Positions 21,404 through 28,959 of a stretch of 50,022 nucleotides of DNA are shown here, in pieces; position 1 is the first letter of the stretch, and each line of letters begins with the position of its first letter. Origin of the DNA: Collinsella sp. (GTDB lineage: Bacteria > Actinomycetota > Coriobacteriia > Coriobacteriales > Coriobacteriaceae). The stretch lies in contig DXZR01000004.1 of NCBI GenBank assembly GCA_019419555.1, positions 45,658 through 95,679 of the forward strand, written 5' to 3'. The translations under genes were made by a program, and so were the position numbers. The notes beneath the pieces are model-generated. The model searched no databases and had not been told where the DNA came from. It saw only the letters and a program-made list of their open reading frames with translations.

Positions 21404-22306
21404 CTAAAACCCGTGGCGCTCCAGGAAGCGGAAGGCCAGGCGAATCCAAGGACGGACAGCCGCCTGCTTGTCCTCGTTGTCGACCGCAGTGTTGGCGTTG
21501 CCGAGCGAAAGGCCGTGGCCGCCCTGGTCAAAGACGTGCATCTCGCATGCAACGCCCTCCTCGGCCATGCGCTGCGCAAACGGGTAGACCTGCGCGATCG
21601 GCGCCGTCTTGTCGTCGGACACGCCCCACACAAAGGTCGGTGGCATCTGACGCGAAACATGCGTGGTGGGGCAGATGTCGGCCAGATGCTCGTCAGTTGC
21701 CTCGCCGCCCGTCACCATCGACAGGTAGTCGTTGAGCAAATCGCGTCCCGTCTTGCCGCCCGTCTTGGGCACGCGCAAGTCAATGCGCGGATCGCGCGTC
21801 TGCATGTCGCGCACATAGGCAAAGTCGAGCAATGGATAGCCCAGCACCACGGCATCGGGACGAATGTCGTCCGGACGCGCCCCGGCAAGTGCCGCAAAGG
21901 GGCCGGTCTTCCACTGTGTTGCCAGCGAGGCGCAAATCATGCCGCCAGCAGAAAAGCCCACGACGCACACGCGCTTAGGATCGACATGCCACTCGTCGGC
22001 GTTGGCGCGCACCGTGGCGACCATCTTGGCAAGATCTGCCTGGGGGTGCGGAAAGCTCACGTCACCCGTAGAACTCGTGACATAGTTGAGCACAAAGGCC
22101 TGGTAGCCGCGGTCCAAAAATGCAAACGCCACCGGGTCCTGCTCGTGCGGAGCGATATGCGTGAACCCGCCTCCGCCGCAGATGATCACCGCGGGGCGGC
22201 GGCCATTGGGCTTGTCGGGCAGCGGCTCGGCACCCAGATACGTAAAGGTCGCCGGATAATCCTCGGTCGGCTCCTCGCCCCACAGCGCATGGTTCTCGAC
22301 AATCAT
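21404..22306 (-). CDS. Alpha/beta-hydrolase, acetyl-esterase/lipase type
   Basis: A 300-residue cytoplasmic esterase. The oxyanion-hole motif is IICGGGGF (41-48), the nucleophile Ser 119 is in GFSAGG, and the acid and base are Asp 231/232 in GVSDDK and His 264 in GGHGLS. These fit the Abhydrolase_3/BD-FAE-like group, which removes acetyl or other acyl groups from carbohydrates; the substrate is unknown. I start at the ATG reading MIVENHAL, with AAGGGAG five bases upstream, rather than at upstream in-frame starts. Copy B1 of the family B element follows the stop. Confidence 0.85.
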   Translation of the reverse strand: MIVENHALWGEEPTEDYPATFTYLGAEPLPDKPNGRRPAVIICGGGGFTHIAPHEQDPVAFAFLDRGYQAFVLNYVTSSTGDVSFPHPQADLAKMVATVRANADEWHVDPKRVCVVGFSAGGMICASLATQWKTGPFAALAGARPDDIRPDAVVLGYPLLDFAYVRDMQTRDPRIDLRVPKTGGKTGRDLLNDYLSMVTGGEATDEHLADICPTTHVSRQMPPTFVWGVSDDKTAPIAQVYPFAQRMAEEGVACEMHVFDQGGHGLSLGNANTAVDNEDKQAAVRPWIRLAFRFLERHGF

Positions 22307-22490
22307 ATGTGCTCCCTTCGCGCAAATTAAGCGCCCTTGTTTTTCGCCTTCAAGCGTACCCCACTTGAACCCGTGGCGCAGAAACTCTCCGGCAATAAGT
22401 TTCCCTTCAACTGATATATCACATAATCCCAGTTCAGAGGTATCGTTGAGCAGCGTAGAATAGGGGCGTTGACCAAGCCGCGAAACACAT

Positions 22491-22503
22491 GTGAAACGTT
22501 TCC
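22491..22503. promoter_or_regulatory. cre-like or LacI-family operator before the EIIA gene
   Basis: The 10-bp palindrome GAAACGTTTC (22493-22502) in TGTGAAACGTTTCCGG resembles catabolite-responsive elements bound by LacI/CcpA-type repressors. It lies about 50 bases before the EIIA start. Confidence 0.4.
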
Positions 22504-22549
22504 GGCAAACCAAACGCGCGATATGCGCCTATTTAAGTTGGAGGCAACT

Positions 22550-23113
22550 ATGGGTCTGCTCGATTCGCTTAAGTCCACCTTCACCTCGACCGGCGAGGCG
22601 TCCGTTCCGCCCGCAGCAAGCTTCGCTACCCGCGAAGGCGTCATCTATGCCCCCGTCAACGGCGTGCTCGTCAACCTGGACGAGGTTCCCGACGAGACGA
22701 TCGCCTCGGGCATGCTTGGCCAGGGCTATGGCATCGAGCCCATTACCGGCACCATCTATGCGCCCGCCAACGGCCGCATCGGTGCCACCACTGTCACCAA
22801 CCACTCCATCGGCATGATTACCGAGGACGGCCTGCGCGTGTTCATCCATGTCGGCCTGGGCACCGTGGAAATGAACGGCAAGGGTTTTGCCCGCTTTGTC
22901 GAGATGGGCGATGTGGTCAAGGCAGGCCAGCCGCTCATCAGCTTCGACCGCGAGGCCATTAAGGCCGCTGGTCACGAGGACATCGTGACCGTCATCGTCT
23001 CCGAGCTCGATCGTCTTAAGAGCATCGACCATGTCGGCGAGTCTGGAACGCTTATCGGCGGCAACCCGCTCGTCAAGCTTGGCGACCCGCTGCTGGTAGC
23101 CAAGACCAAGTAG
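22550..23113 (+). CDS. crr: PTS glucose-type EIIA component
   Basis: A 187-residue free-standing EIIA of the glucose family, which passes phosphate from HPr to an EIIB and can report on sugar supply. The active-site His 100 is in VFIHVGLGTVEM and the second His 85 is in TNHSIGM; YAPANG precedes them. The ATG at 22550 has GGAGG five bases upstream and gives MGLLDSLKS; earlier in-frame starts have no such site. No EIIB or EIIC gene is nearby. It has its own terminator and a possible LacI-type operator upstream. Confidence 0.92.
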   Translation: MGLLDSLKSTFTSTGEASVPPAASFATREGVIYAPVNGVLVNLDEVPDETIASGMLGQGYGIEPITGTIYAPANGRIGATTVTNHSIGMITEDGLRVFIHVGLGTVEMNGKGFARFVEMGDVVKAGQPLISFDREAIKAAGHEDIVTVIVSELDRLKSIDHVGESGTLIGGNPLVKLGDPLLVAKTK

Positions 23114-23151
23114 CCAGGCCCCGCGCCACACAACCAAAAGGCACCTCGTCA

Positions 23152-23188
23152 AGCGCCCGCGACCATTTGGCCGCGGGCGCTTTTCGTT
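23152..23188 (+). terminator. Rho-independent terminator of the EIIA gene
   Basis: AGCGCCCGCG (23152-23161) pairs with CGCGGGCGCT (23172-23181) and is followed by TTTTCGTTT. Confidence 0.9.
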
Positions 23189-23294
23189 TGAAAAACCATC
23201 CCGCCAATGCCTTATCTGTATAGCCCAAATGAGACGAGCTGCTAGAATAACGAACTGTATGGATAACTATCATTCAACCGTTATGGGAGGATAC

Positions 23295-24698
23295 GTGAAC
23301 CGCACCAAAATCGCGCAGCTCTATGCCGATGCTGAGTCGCTCGGCGGCCAAACCGTCACCGTCGCCGGCTGGGTCAAGTCCGTCCGCGACATGAAGAACT
23401 TTGGCTTTGTTACGCTCAACGACGGCAGCTGCTTCCGCGACCTGCAGGTCGTCATGAACCGCGAGGCACTCGACAACTACGACGAGATCGCCCATCAAAA
23501 CGTCTCGGCCGCACTCATTTGCACCGGCACCGTCAAGCTGACCCCCGATGCGCCCCAGCCTTTCGAGCTTTCTGCCACCTCCATCGAGGTCGAGGGCACG
23601 AGCGCCCCGGATTACCCGCTGCAGAAGAAGCGCGCAACCGTCGAGTTCCTGCGCACCCAGCAGCACCTGCGCCCGCGCACCAACCTGTTCCGCGCCGTGT
23701 TCCGCATCCGCTCTGTCGCGGCTGCCGCCATCCACCGCTTCTTCCAGGAGCAGGGCTTTGTCTACGTCAACACCCCCATCATCACCACGAGTGACTGCGA
23801 GGGCGCCGGCGAGATGTTCCGCGTGACCACGCTCGACCCCAAAAATCCGCCCCTCACCGAGTCCGGCGAGGTCGACTGGAGCCAGGACTTCTTTGGCAAG
23901 CATGCAAGCCTCACCGTGTCCGGCCAGCTCAATGCCGAGAACTTTGCCATGGCCTTTGGCGACGTGTACACCTTTGGCCCCACCTTCCGCGCCGAAAACT
24001 CCAACACCACGCGCCACGCCGCCGAGTTTTGGATGATCGAGCCCGAGATGGCCTTTGCCGACCTTAACGACTACATGGATAACGCTGAGGCCATGCTCAA
24101 GTATGTCCTCAAGGACGTCATGGCCACCTGCCCCGACGAGCTCAATATGCTCAACAAGTTTGTGGACAAGGGTCTGCTCGAACGCCTAGACCATGTCGCC
24201 AACTCCGACTTCGCCCGCGTTACCTACACCGAGGCCGTCGAGATCCTGGAGCAGGCCGTCGCCGCCGGTCACAAGTTTGACTACCCCGTGAGCTGGGGCA
24301 TCGACCTGCAGACCGAGCACGAGCGCTTCCTGACCGAGGAGCACTTTAAGCGCCCGACCTTCGTAACCGACTACCCGGCCGAGATCAAGGCCTTCTACAT
24401 GCGCATGAACGAGGACGGCAAGACCGTCGCCGCCGCCGACTGCCTGGTTCCGGGCATCGGCGAGATCATCGGTGGCTCCCAGCGCGAGGAGCGCCTGGAT
24501 CTGCTCGAGGCCCGCATCAAGGACCTGGGCATGAATCCCGAGCAGTACAAGTACTACCTTGACCTGCGCCGCTACGGTTCCTGCAAGCACGCCGGCTACG
24601 GTCTGGGCTTCGAGCGCTTGGTCATGTATCTGACCGGCGTGGGCAACATCCGCGACGTCCTGCCGCACCCGCGCACCGTGGGCAACGCCGACTTCTAA
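23295..24698 (+). CDS. asnS: Asparaginyl-tRNA synthetase
   Basis: Charges tRNA-Asn with asparagine. The 467-residue class IIb enzyme has an N-terminal OB-fold (VTVAGWVKSVRDMKNFGFVT), motif 2 (FRAENSNTTRHAAEFWMIEPE) and motif 3 (GYGLGFERLVMYLTG) at the C-terminus. I chose the GTG at 23295 because GGGAGG is just upstream and the product begins MNRTKIAQLY like its family; in-frame ATGs at 23259 and 23283 are alternatives. No T-box leader was seen. A terminator follows. It stands alone. Confidence 0.97.
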   Translation: MNRTKIAQLYADAESLGGQTVTVAGWVKSVRDMKNFGFVTLNDGSCFRDLQVVMNREALDNYDEIAHQNVSAALICTGTVKLTPDAPQPFELSATSIEVEGTSAPDYPLQKKRATVEFLRTQQHLRPRTNLFRAVFRIRSVAAAAIHRFFQEQGFVYVNTPIITTSDCEGAGEMFRVTTLDPKNPPLTESGEVDWSQDFFGKHASLTVSGQLNAENFAMAFGDVYTFGPTFRAENSNTTRHAAEFWMIEPEMAFADLNDYMDNAEAMLKYVLKDVMATCPDELNMLNKFVDKGLLERLDHVANSDFARVTYTEAVEILEQAVAAGHKFDYPVSWGIDLQTEHERFLTEEHFKRPTFVTDYPAEIKAFYMRMNEDGKTVAAADCLVPGIGEIIGGSQREERLDLLEARIKDLGMNPEQYKYYLDLRRYGSCKHAGYGLGFERLVMYLTGVGNIRDVLPHPRTVGNADF

Positions 24699-24745
24699 TC
24701 GTCGGACGCTAGCTCGCGTCGCCACACGCCAACGCTCATCGCACA

Positions 24746-24782
24746 AGCGCCTCTCGACATCGGTCGAGAGACGCTTTTTTTC
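24746..24782 (+). terminator. Rho-independent terminator of asnS
   Basis: AGCGCCTCTCGAC pairs with GTCGAGAGACGCT (one mismatch, loop ATCG) and is followed by seven T. Confidence 0.9.
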
Positions 24783-24902
24783 AACAGCATCCGTCAAGCT
24801 TTTGGCAAGTTTTTGGTCAGTTGAGCAGGGCTGTTGAAAACTCGACCCGCCGTTTGCCGACGACTACCGACCGCCCAGAGCGCCCTGCGCCCCTGGGAAA
24901 GC

Positions 24903-24953
24903 CCCACGTCCTAGGCTCCATACCGTCGTCACCCAAAACGGAAAGGACGTGGG
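24903..24953 (+). promoter_or_regulatory. Possible hairpin covering the ribosome site of the WYL regulator
   Basis: CCCACGTCCT (24903-24912) is complementary to AGGACGTGGG (24944-24953), and the second arm contains part of the ribosome site AAAGGA before the ATG at 24958. The same bases could also be an operator. Confidence 0.4.
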
Positions 24954-24957
24954 CACC

Positions 24958-25746
24958 ATGACCGAAGCCGCTGTTGAAACCTACGACACCACGACTAGAG
25001 GCGCCGCCTCGATGGCAGCCTATCGCGCCGTTCGCATCCTGCAACTATTAAGCGAAAACACCGGCGAGGACAAGGCCATGCTTTCCGATGAGTTGGTCCG
25101 GCGCCTCTCCCATCCCGACGACCCCGCCCGCATGCCCATCTCGGCGGCGCGGCGCAGCATCTACACCGCCATCTCCGCGCTTCGCCATGCCGGATACGAA
25201 ATTGAGTACAAACGCGGCGTGGGCTACAAACTTCTTACCCGCCCGCTCACTGATGAAGAGATCATCCGGCTCCACGGTATGGTCATGCGCAACCGCTCCA
25301 CGCCTATCGCTATCCGCAAGAGCATGGCGCAGCACTTAGTTGCCATGGCGAGTGCCGACGTTCGCGGCTACCTCGATACACCCGAACCCGTTCCGAGCGC
25401 AGGCAGCAAGGCTACCAAGGCAACACGCACGCCCATCAAGCGCATCGACACGTGCGAGCTCGTCGAGCAGGCCATCGACCATGGAACCACGGTGAGTTTT
25501 GATATTTCGAGCGTCACGGCACGTGGCGAAACCGAAGTAGCACGGATGACACTCCGCCCCTTTGCCATCAGGCAGCGCGATGGCATCTCGTATTTGCTGG
25601 GAACGGTCTATGACGCCCGAGGTGCCGATGACACGCTGCGCACCGTAGAGATTGGCCGCATGAGAAACGTCACCACACGTCTCCTCGACGGCAAGAAGCT
25701 CTTCGCCGCCCTCGACGAGGAGGACGACGCCTCCTCCGCCGCATAA
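24958..25746 (+). CDS. WYL-domain transcriptional regulator
   Basis: A 262-residue DNA-binding protein. The N-terminal part (about 20-100) is a helix-turn-helix (ARRSIYTAISALRHAGYEIE, then a YKRGVGYKL wing), and the C-terminal part has the WYL core (TLRPFAIRQRDGISYLLGTV ... EIGRMRNV) that senses ligands, often nucleic acids, in related regulators. I chose the ATG at 24958; the GTG at 24949 overlaps the ribosome site. An ABC importer operon follows after 160 bases with its own promoter-like region, so a link is possible but unproven. Confidence 0.8.
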   Translation: MTEAAVETYDTTTRGAASMAAYRAVRILQLLSENTGEDKAMLSDELVRRLSHPDDPARMPISAARRSIYTAISALRHAGYEIEYKRGVGYKLLTRPLTDEEIIRLHGMVMRNRSTPIAIRKSMAQHLVAMASADVRGYLDTPEPVPSAGSKATKATRTPIKRIDTCELVEQAIDHGTTVSFDISSVTARGETEVARMTLRPFAIRQRDGISYLLGTVYDARGADDTLRTVEIGRMRNVTTRLLDGKKLFAALDEEDDASSAA

Positions 25747-25815
25747 GACCCTCCGCCGCCCATTCGACTACCCGTACCGCCCATCCGATTCTGTATTAAA
25801 AAACCCGCCAGGCTG

Positions 25816-25906
25816 TTGTAAAAATGGACATCAGCGCTACTATAGTTCCACTTGCACTTTGTCCCAGTGCAGTGTTTCCAGCCATTTTTATACTGGGGGT
25901 AATGAT
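25816..25906 (+). promoter_or_regulatory. Promoter and possible riboswitch-like leader of the ABC importer
   Basis: A TATAGT at 25841-25846 is the best -10; the -35 is weak. Downstream, TGCACT/AGTGCA (25853-25858 with 25866-25871) forms a hairpin. Its bases CCCAGT (25863-25868) can alternatively pair with ACTGGG (25892-25897) beside the ribosome site. A 9-bp inverted repeat TAAAAATGG/CCATTTTTA (25819-25827 with 25882-25890) spans the promoter. Confidence 0.35.
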
Positions 25907-26887
25907 ATGAAGGACATCACCATCAGTCGCAGGAGCCTTCTGGTCTCCGCCGGCCTGCTCGCGCTCGCCCCGCTCGCCGGATGCGGCGGCAACTCTGGTT
26001 CCGGCTCTGCTGCCGCCGGTTCCGACTACACCATCGGCGTTCTGCAACTCACCGAGCATTCCGCACTCGATGCCGCCAACGACGGCTTTGTCAAGGCCAT
26101 CAAGGAGAGCGGCCTTAAGGTCAAGATCGACCAGAAGAACGCCCAGAACGACCAGTCCACGTGTAAGTCCATTGCCGACAAGTTTGTGGGCGACAACGTC
26201 AACCTGATTTATGCCATCGCCACGCCCGCCGCGCAGGCTGCCGCCGGCGCCACGGCCGATATCCCCATCGTGGGCTGCGCCATCACCGACTACGCCGCCT
26301 CCGGCCTGGTCCAGGACAACGACAAGCCCGGCACCAACGTCACGGGCGCTTCCGACCTCACCCCGGTCGCCGAGCAGCTCGAGATGATGCAGAAGGTCCT
26401 GCCCGACGTTAAAAAGGTCGGCCTGCTCTACTGCACCGCCGAGTCCAACTCCGACGTCCAGATCAAGGCCGCCAAGAAGGAACTCGACAAGCTGGGCCTG
26501 GAGTACACCGATTTCACCGTCTCGAGCTCCAACGAGATTCAGTCCGTCGTCGAGTCTGCCGTGGGCAAGGTCGACGCGCTGTACTCCCCCACCGACAACA
26601 CCATCGCCGCGGGTGCCTCGCAGGTCGGCCAGATCTGCAAGGAAAACAAGCTTCCCTTCGTGACTGGCGAGGAGGGTATGTGCATGGCCGGCGGCCTGTT
26701 CACCCTCTCCATCAATTACGAGGACCTGGGCTACGCTGCGGGCGAGATGGCCGTTAAGATCCTGAAGGGCGAGGCCAAGCCCGAAGACATGCCGATCAAG
26801 CACCTCTCGAGCAAGGACCTGGTCGTCGTCAAGAACGACGAAATGGCCGAGGCCCTGGGCATCGACCTTTCCGCTCTGGACGCGTAA
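25907..26887 (+). CDS. ABC transporter substrate-binding lipoprotein (TrpX-like)
   Basis: A 326-residue extracellular binding protein. The signal peptide ends in a lipobox LAGC, placing the lipidated Cys at 26. The mature part has the type I periplasmic-binding fold of the ABC_sub_bind family (YTIGVLQLTEHSALDAANDGF at the start, IKAAKKELDKLGLEY in the middle), which includes the TrpX proteins of streptococci. The ATG at 25907 follows GGGGG; an upstream in-frame start would precede the signal peptide. The ligand (tryptophan or another small molecule) is not established. The permease and ATPase genes follow. Confidence 0.88.
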   Translation: MKDITISRRSLLVSAGLLALAPLAGCGGNSGSGSAAAGSDYTIGVLQLTEHSALDAANDGFVKAIKESGLKVKIDQKNAQNDQSTCKSIADKFVGDNVNLIYAIATPAAQAAAGATADIPIVGCAITDYAASGLVQDNDKPGTNVTGASDLTPVAEQLEMMQKVLPDVKKVGLLYCTAESNSDVQIKAAKKELDKLGLEYTDFTVSSSNEIQSVVESAVGKVDALYSPTDNTIAAGASQVGQICKENKLPFVTGEEGMCMAGGLFTLSINYEDLGYAAGEMAVKILKGEAKPEDMPIKHLSSKDLVVVKNDEMAEALGIDLSALDA

Positions 26888-26957
26888 TGCCATACGCGGC
26901 ATGCGTCTAGAGCCCGTGCTCGCGCTTTAGCCGCGTTATTCAATATCTGAGCCACAG

Positions 26958-26993
26958 GGGCGGGCGCTGTAGACCGGCGTCCGCCCTGCTTGT
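26958..26993 (+). terminator. Attenuating hairpin between binding-protein and permease genes
   Basis: GGGCGGGCG pairs with CGTCCGCCC (one G-U) and is followed by TGCTTGTTT. A weak terminator here would give more binding protein than membrane subunits. Confidence 0.5.
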
Positions 26994-27090
26994 TTCAGGT
27001 AAAACAAAACGTCTGTCCGCAGCTCTTCTATGCATTGTTACCGCTATTATGGTGAATCACGTGTCCACCCTATCCTAGGAGGTATGAAGC

Positions 27091-28014
27091 ATGCTCATTG
27101 CATTGCAGGGCGCCGTTTCGCAGGGCGTCCTCTGGGGCATTATGGTGCTTGGCGTGTTTATCACGTTCCGCCTGCTCGACATTCCCGATATGACCTGCGA
27201 CGGCAGCTTTGCCCTCGGCGGCTGCGTCTGCGCTGTGCTCATCGTCAATAACAACGTCGACCCACTGCTCGCCGTGCTGGCCGGTATGTGCGCCGGCGCC
27301 ATCGCGGGCGCCGTCACGGGCATTTTGACCACCGTCTTTGAGATTCCTGCGATCCTCGCCGGAATCCTCACCCAGATCAGCCTGTGGTCCATCAACCTGC
27401 GCATCATGGGCAAGTCCAATACGCCCATTCTTGCCAAGGGCACCGTGTTCTCCGCCGTCAGCAATATGACCGGTCTGCCGCAGTCCACCGTTGCCATCAT
27501 CTTGGGCATCCTGCTCGCCGTGGCTATCGTTGCCATCCTGTATTGGTTCTTTGGCACCGAGATCGGCTCGGCGCTGCGAGCCACCGGCAACAACGAGTAC
27601 ATGATCCGCGCTCTGGGCGTCAACACCAACTCCACCAAGATGATCGCCCTCGTGCTCTCCAACGCCCTCATCGGCCTTTCGGGCGCGCTCATCTGCCAGA
27701 GCCAAAAGTATGCCGACATTGGTATGGGCACCGGTGCCATCGTTATCGGTCTTGCCGCCATTGTTATCGGCGAGGTGCTCGGCCGTCTGCTGCCCGGCGG
27801 CCTCACGCAGTTTAGCGTCCGTCTTGCCTCCGCCGTCTTTGGCTCCGTGGTGTACTTCCTTATCCGCGCCATCGTGCTGCAGTTGGGCATGGACGCCAAC
27901 GACATGAAGCTGCTCTCCGCCGTAATTGTCGCTGTGGCCCTGTGCGTGCCCGTGGTTTGGGAGCGCTATAAGCTCCGCAGCTCCTACACGAAGGGAGATG
28001 AGGCAGATGCTTAA
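27091..28014 (+). CDS. ABC transporter permease (TrpY-like, LivH family)
   Basis: A 307-residue membrane protein with about eight hydrophobic helices. It belongs to the BPD_transp_2 group (LivH/RbsC-like), as seen from LLDIPDMTCDGSFALGG near the N-terminus and RALGVNTNSTKMIAL in the cytoplasmic loop that contacts the ATPase. AGGAGG is eight bases before the ATG. The end overlaps the ATPase start by eight bases, so the two are coupled. It forms the channel for the ligand delivered by the preceding lipoprotein. Confidence 0.88.
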   Translation: MLIALQGAVSQGVLWGIMVLGVFITFRLLDIPDMTCDGSFALGGCVCAVLIVNNNVDPLLAVLAGMCAGAIAGAVTGILTTVFEIPAILAGILTQISLWSINLRIMGKSNTPILAKGTVFSAVSNMTGLPQSTVAIILGILLAVAIVAILYWFFGTEIGSALRATGNNEYMIRALGVNTNSTKMIALVLSNALIGLSGALICQSQKYADIGMGTGAIVIGLAAIVIGEVLGRLLPGGLTQFSVRLASAVFGSVVYFLIRAIVLQLGMDANDMKLLSAVIVAVALCVPVVWERYKLRSSYTKGDEADA

Positions 28015-28801
28015 GCTCTCGCATGTCAAGAAGACCTTTAACAAGGGCACCGTCACCGAGAAGCGCGCGCTCACCGGCGTCGACCTCACCCTGAATGACG
28101 GCGACTTTGTAACCGTGATCGGCGGCAACGGCGCCGGCAAGTCCACGCTGCTCAACATGATCGCCGGCGTGTACCCGCTCGATTCGGGCGTTATCGAGCT
28201 CGACGGCACCGACATCTCGCGCCTGAGCGAGTCGCAGCGCGCCAAGTACCTGGGCCGCGTGTTTCAGGACCCCATGCGCGGCACCGCTGCCGACATGCAG
28301 ATTGCCGAGAACTTGGCCCTCGCCAAGCGTCGCGGCCAGCGTCGCGGCCTTTCGTGGGGCGTCACCAAGGCCGAGAAAGATGAGTACGTTGAGCTGCTCA
28401 AGCGCCTGGACCTTGGTCTGGACACGCGTCTCAACGCCAAGGTCGGCCTGCTCTCGGGTGGCCAGCGCCAGGCACTCACCCTGCTGATGGCCACGCTCAC
28501 CAGGCCGCGCCTGCTGCTGCTCGACGAGCACACCGCGGCCCTCGACCCCAAGACGGCCTCTAAGGTGCTTAACCTGACCGAGGAGATCGTCGACGAGAAC
28601 CACCTGACCACGCTCATGGTCACGCACAACATGAACGACGCCATCCGTCTGGGCAACCGTCTGATCATGATGCACGAAGGCCACGTGATCTACGACGTGG
28701 CGGGCGATGAGAAGAAGTCGCTCACCGTAGCCGACCTGCTGCAGAAGTTCGAGGAGGTCTCGGGAGGCGAGCTCGCCAACGACCGCATGCTGCTGAGCTA
28801 A
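28007..28801 (+). CDS. ABC transporter ATP-binding protein (TrpZ-like)
   Basis: A 264-residue ATPase that drives the importer. Walker A is GGNGAGKST (39-47), the signature is LSGGQRQAL, Walker B is LLLLDEHTAAL and the switch histidine is in MVTHN. I chose the ATG at 28007, because AAGGGAG is nine bases before it; the ATG at 27998 overlaps that site. It is the last gene of the three-gene importer, followed by a palindromic repeat and a strong terminator. Confidence 0.93.
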   Translation: MLKLSHVKKTFNKGTVTEKRALTGVDLTLNDGDFVTVIGGNGAGKSTLLNMIAGVYPLDSGVIELDGTDISRLSESQRAKYLGRVFQDPMRGTAADMQIAENLALAKRRGQRRGLSWGVTKAEKDEYVELLKRLDLGLDTRLNAKVGLLSGGQRQALTLLMATLTRPRLLLLDEHTAALDPKTASKVLNLTEEIVDENHLTTLMVTHNMNDAIRLGNRLIMMHEGHVIYDVAGDEKKSLTVADLLQKFEEVSGGELANDRMLLS

Positions 28802-28840
28802 AACCTGCCAAAAAGGGACAGGTTTATTTTGGCAGGTTTT
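28801..28840 (+). repeat. Dispersed palindromic repeat C3 (GGGACAGG family)
   Basis: AAACCTGCCAAAA and TTTTGGCAGGTTT are 13-bp perfect arms around the core AGGGACAGGTTTA. It directly follows the ATPase stop codon. Confidence 0.7.
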
Positions 28841-28855
28841 ATCTGCGCAAACGTC

Positions 28856-28896
28856 AAAACCGCCGCTAAGGGACAAGCGCCCTTGCGGCGGTTTTC
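28856..28896 (+). terminator. Rho-independent terminator of the ABC importer operon
   Basis: AAAACCGCCGC and AAGGG pair with CCCTT and GCGGCGGTTTT across a small loop, with T-rich bases at the end. Confidence 0.85.
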
Positions 28897-28959
28897 GCAT
28901 ATTATGTCGATAATCCGATATTCAACCAGACATTCTGGCTAAGGACTAAGGAAACTGCC

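Noticed and set aside
23190..23294. T-box leader upstream of asnS
   Set aside because: No specifier stem or T-box antiterminator sequence is visible in about 100 bases.
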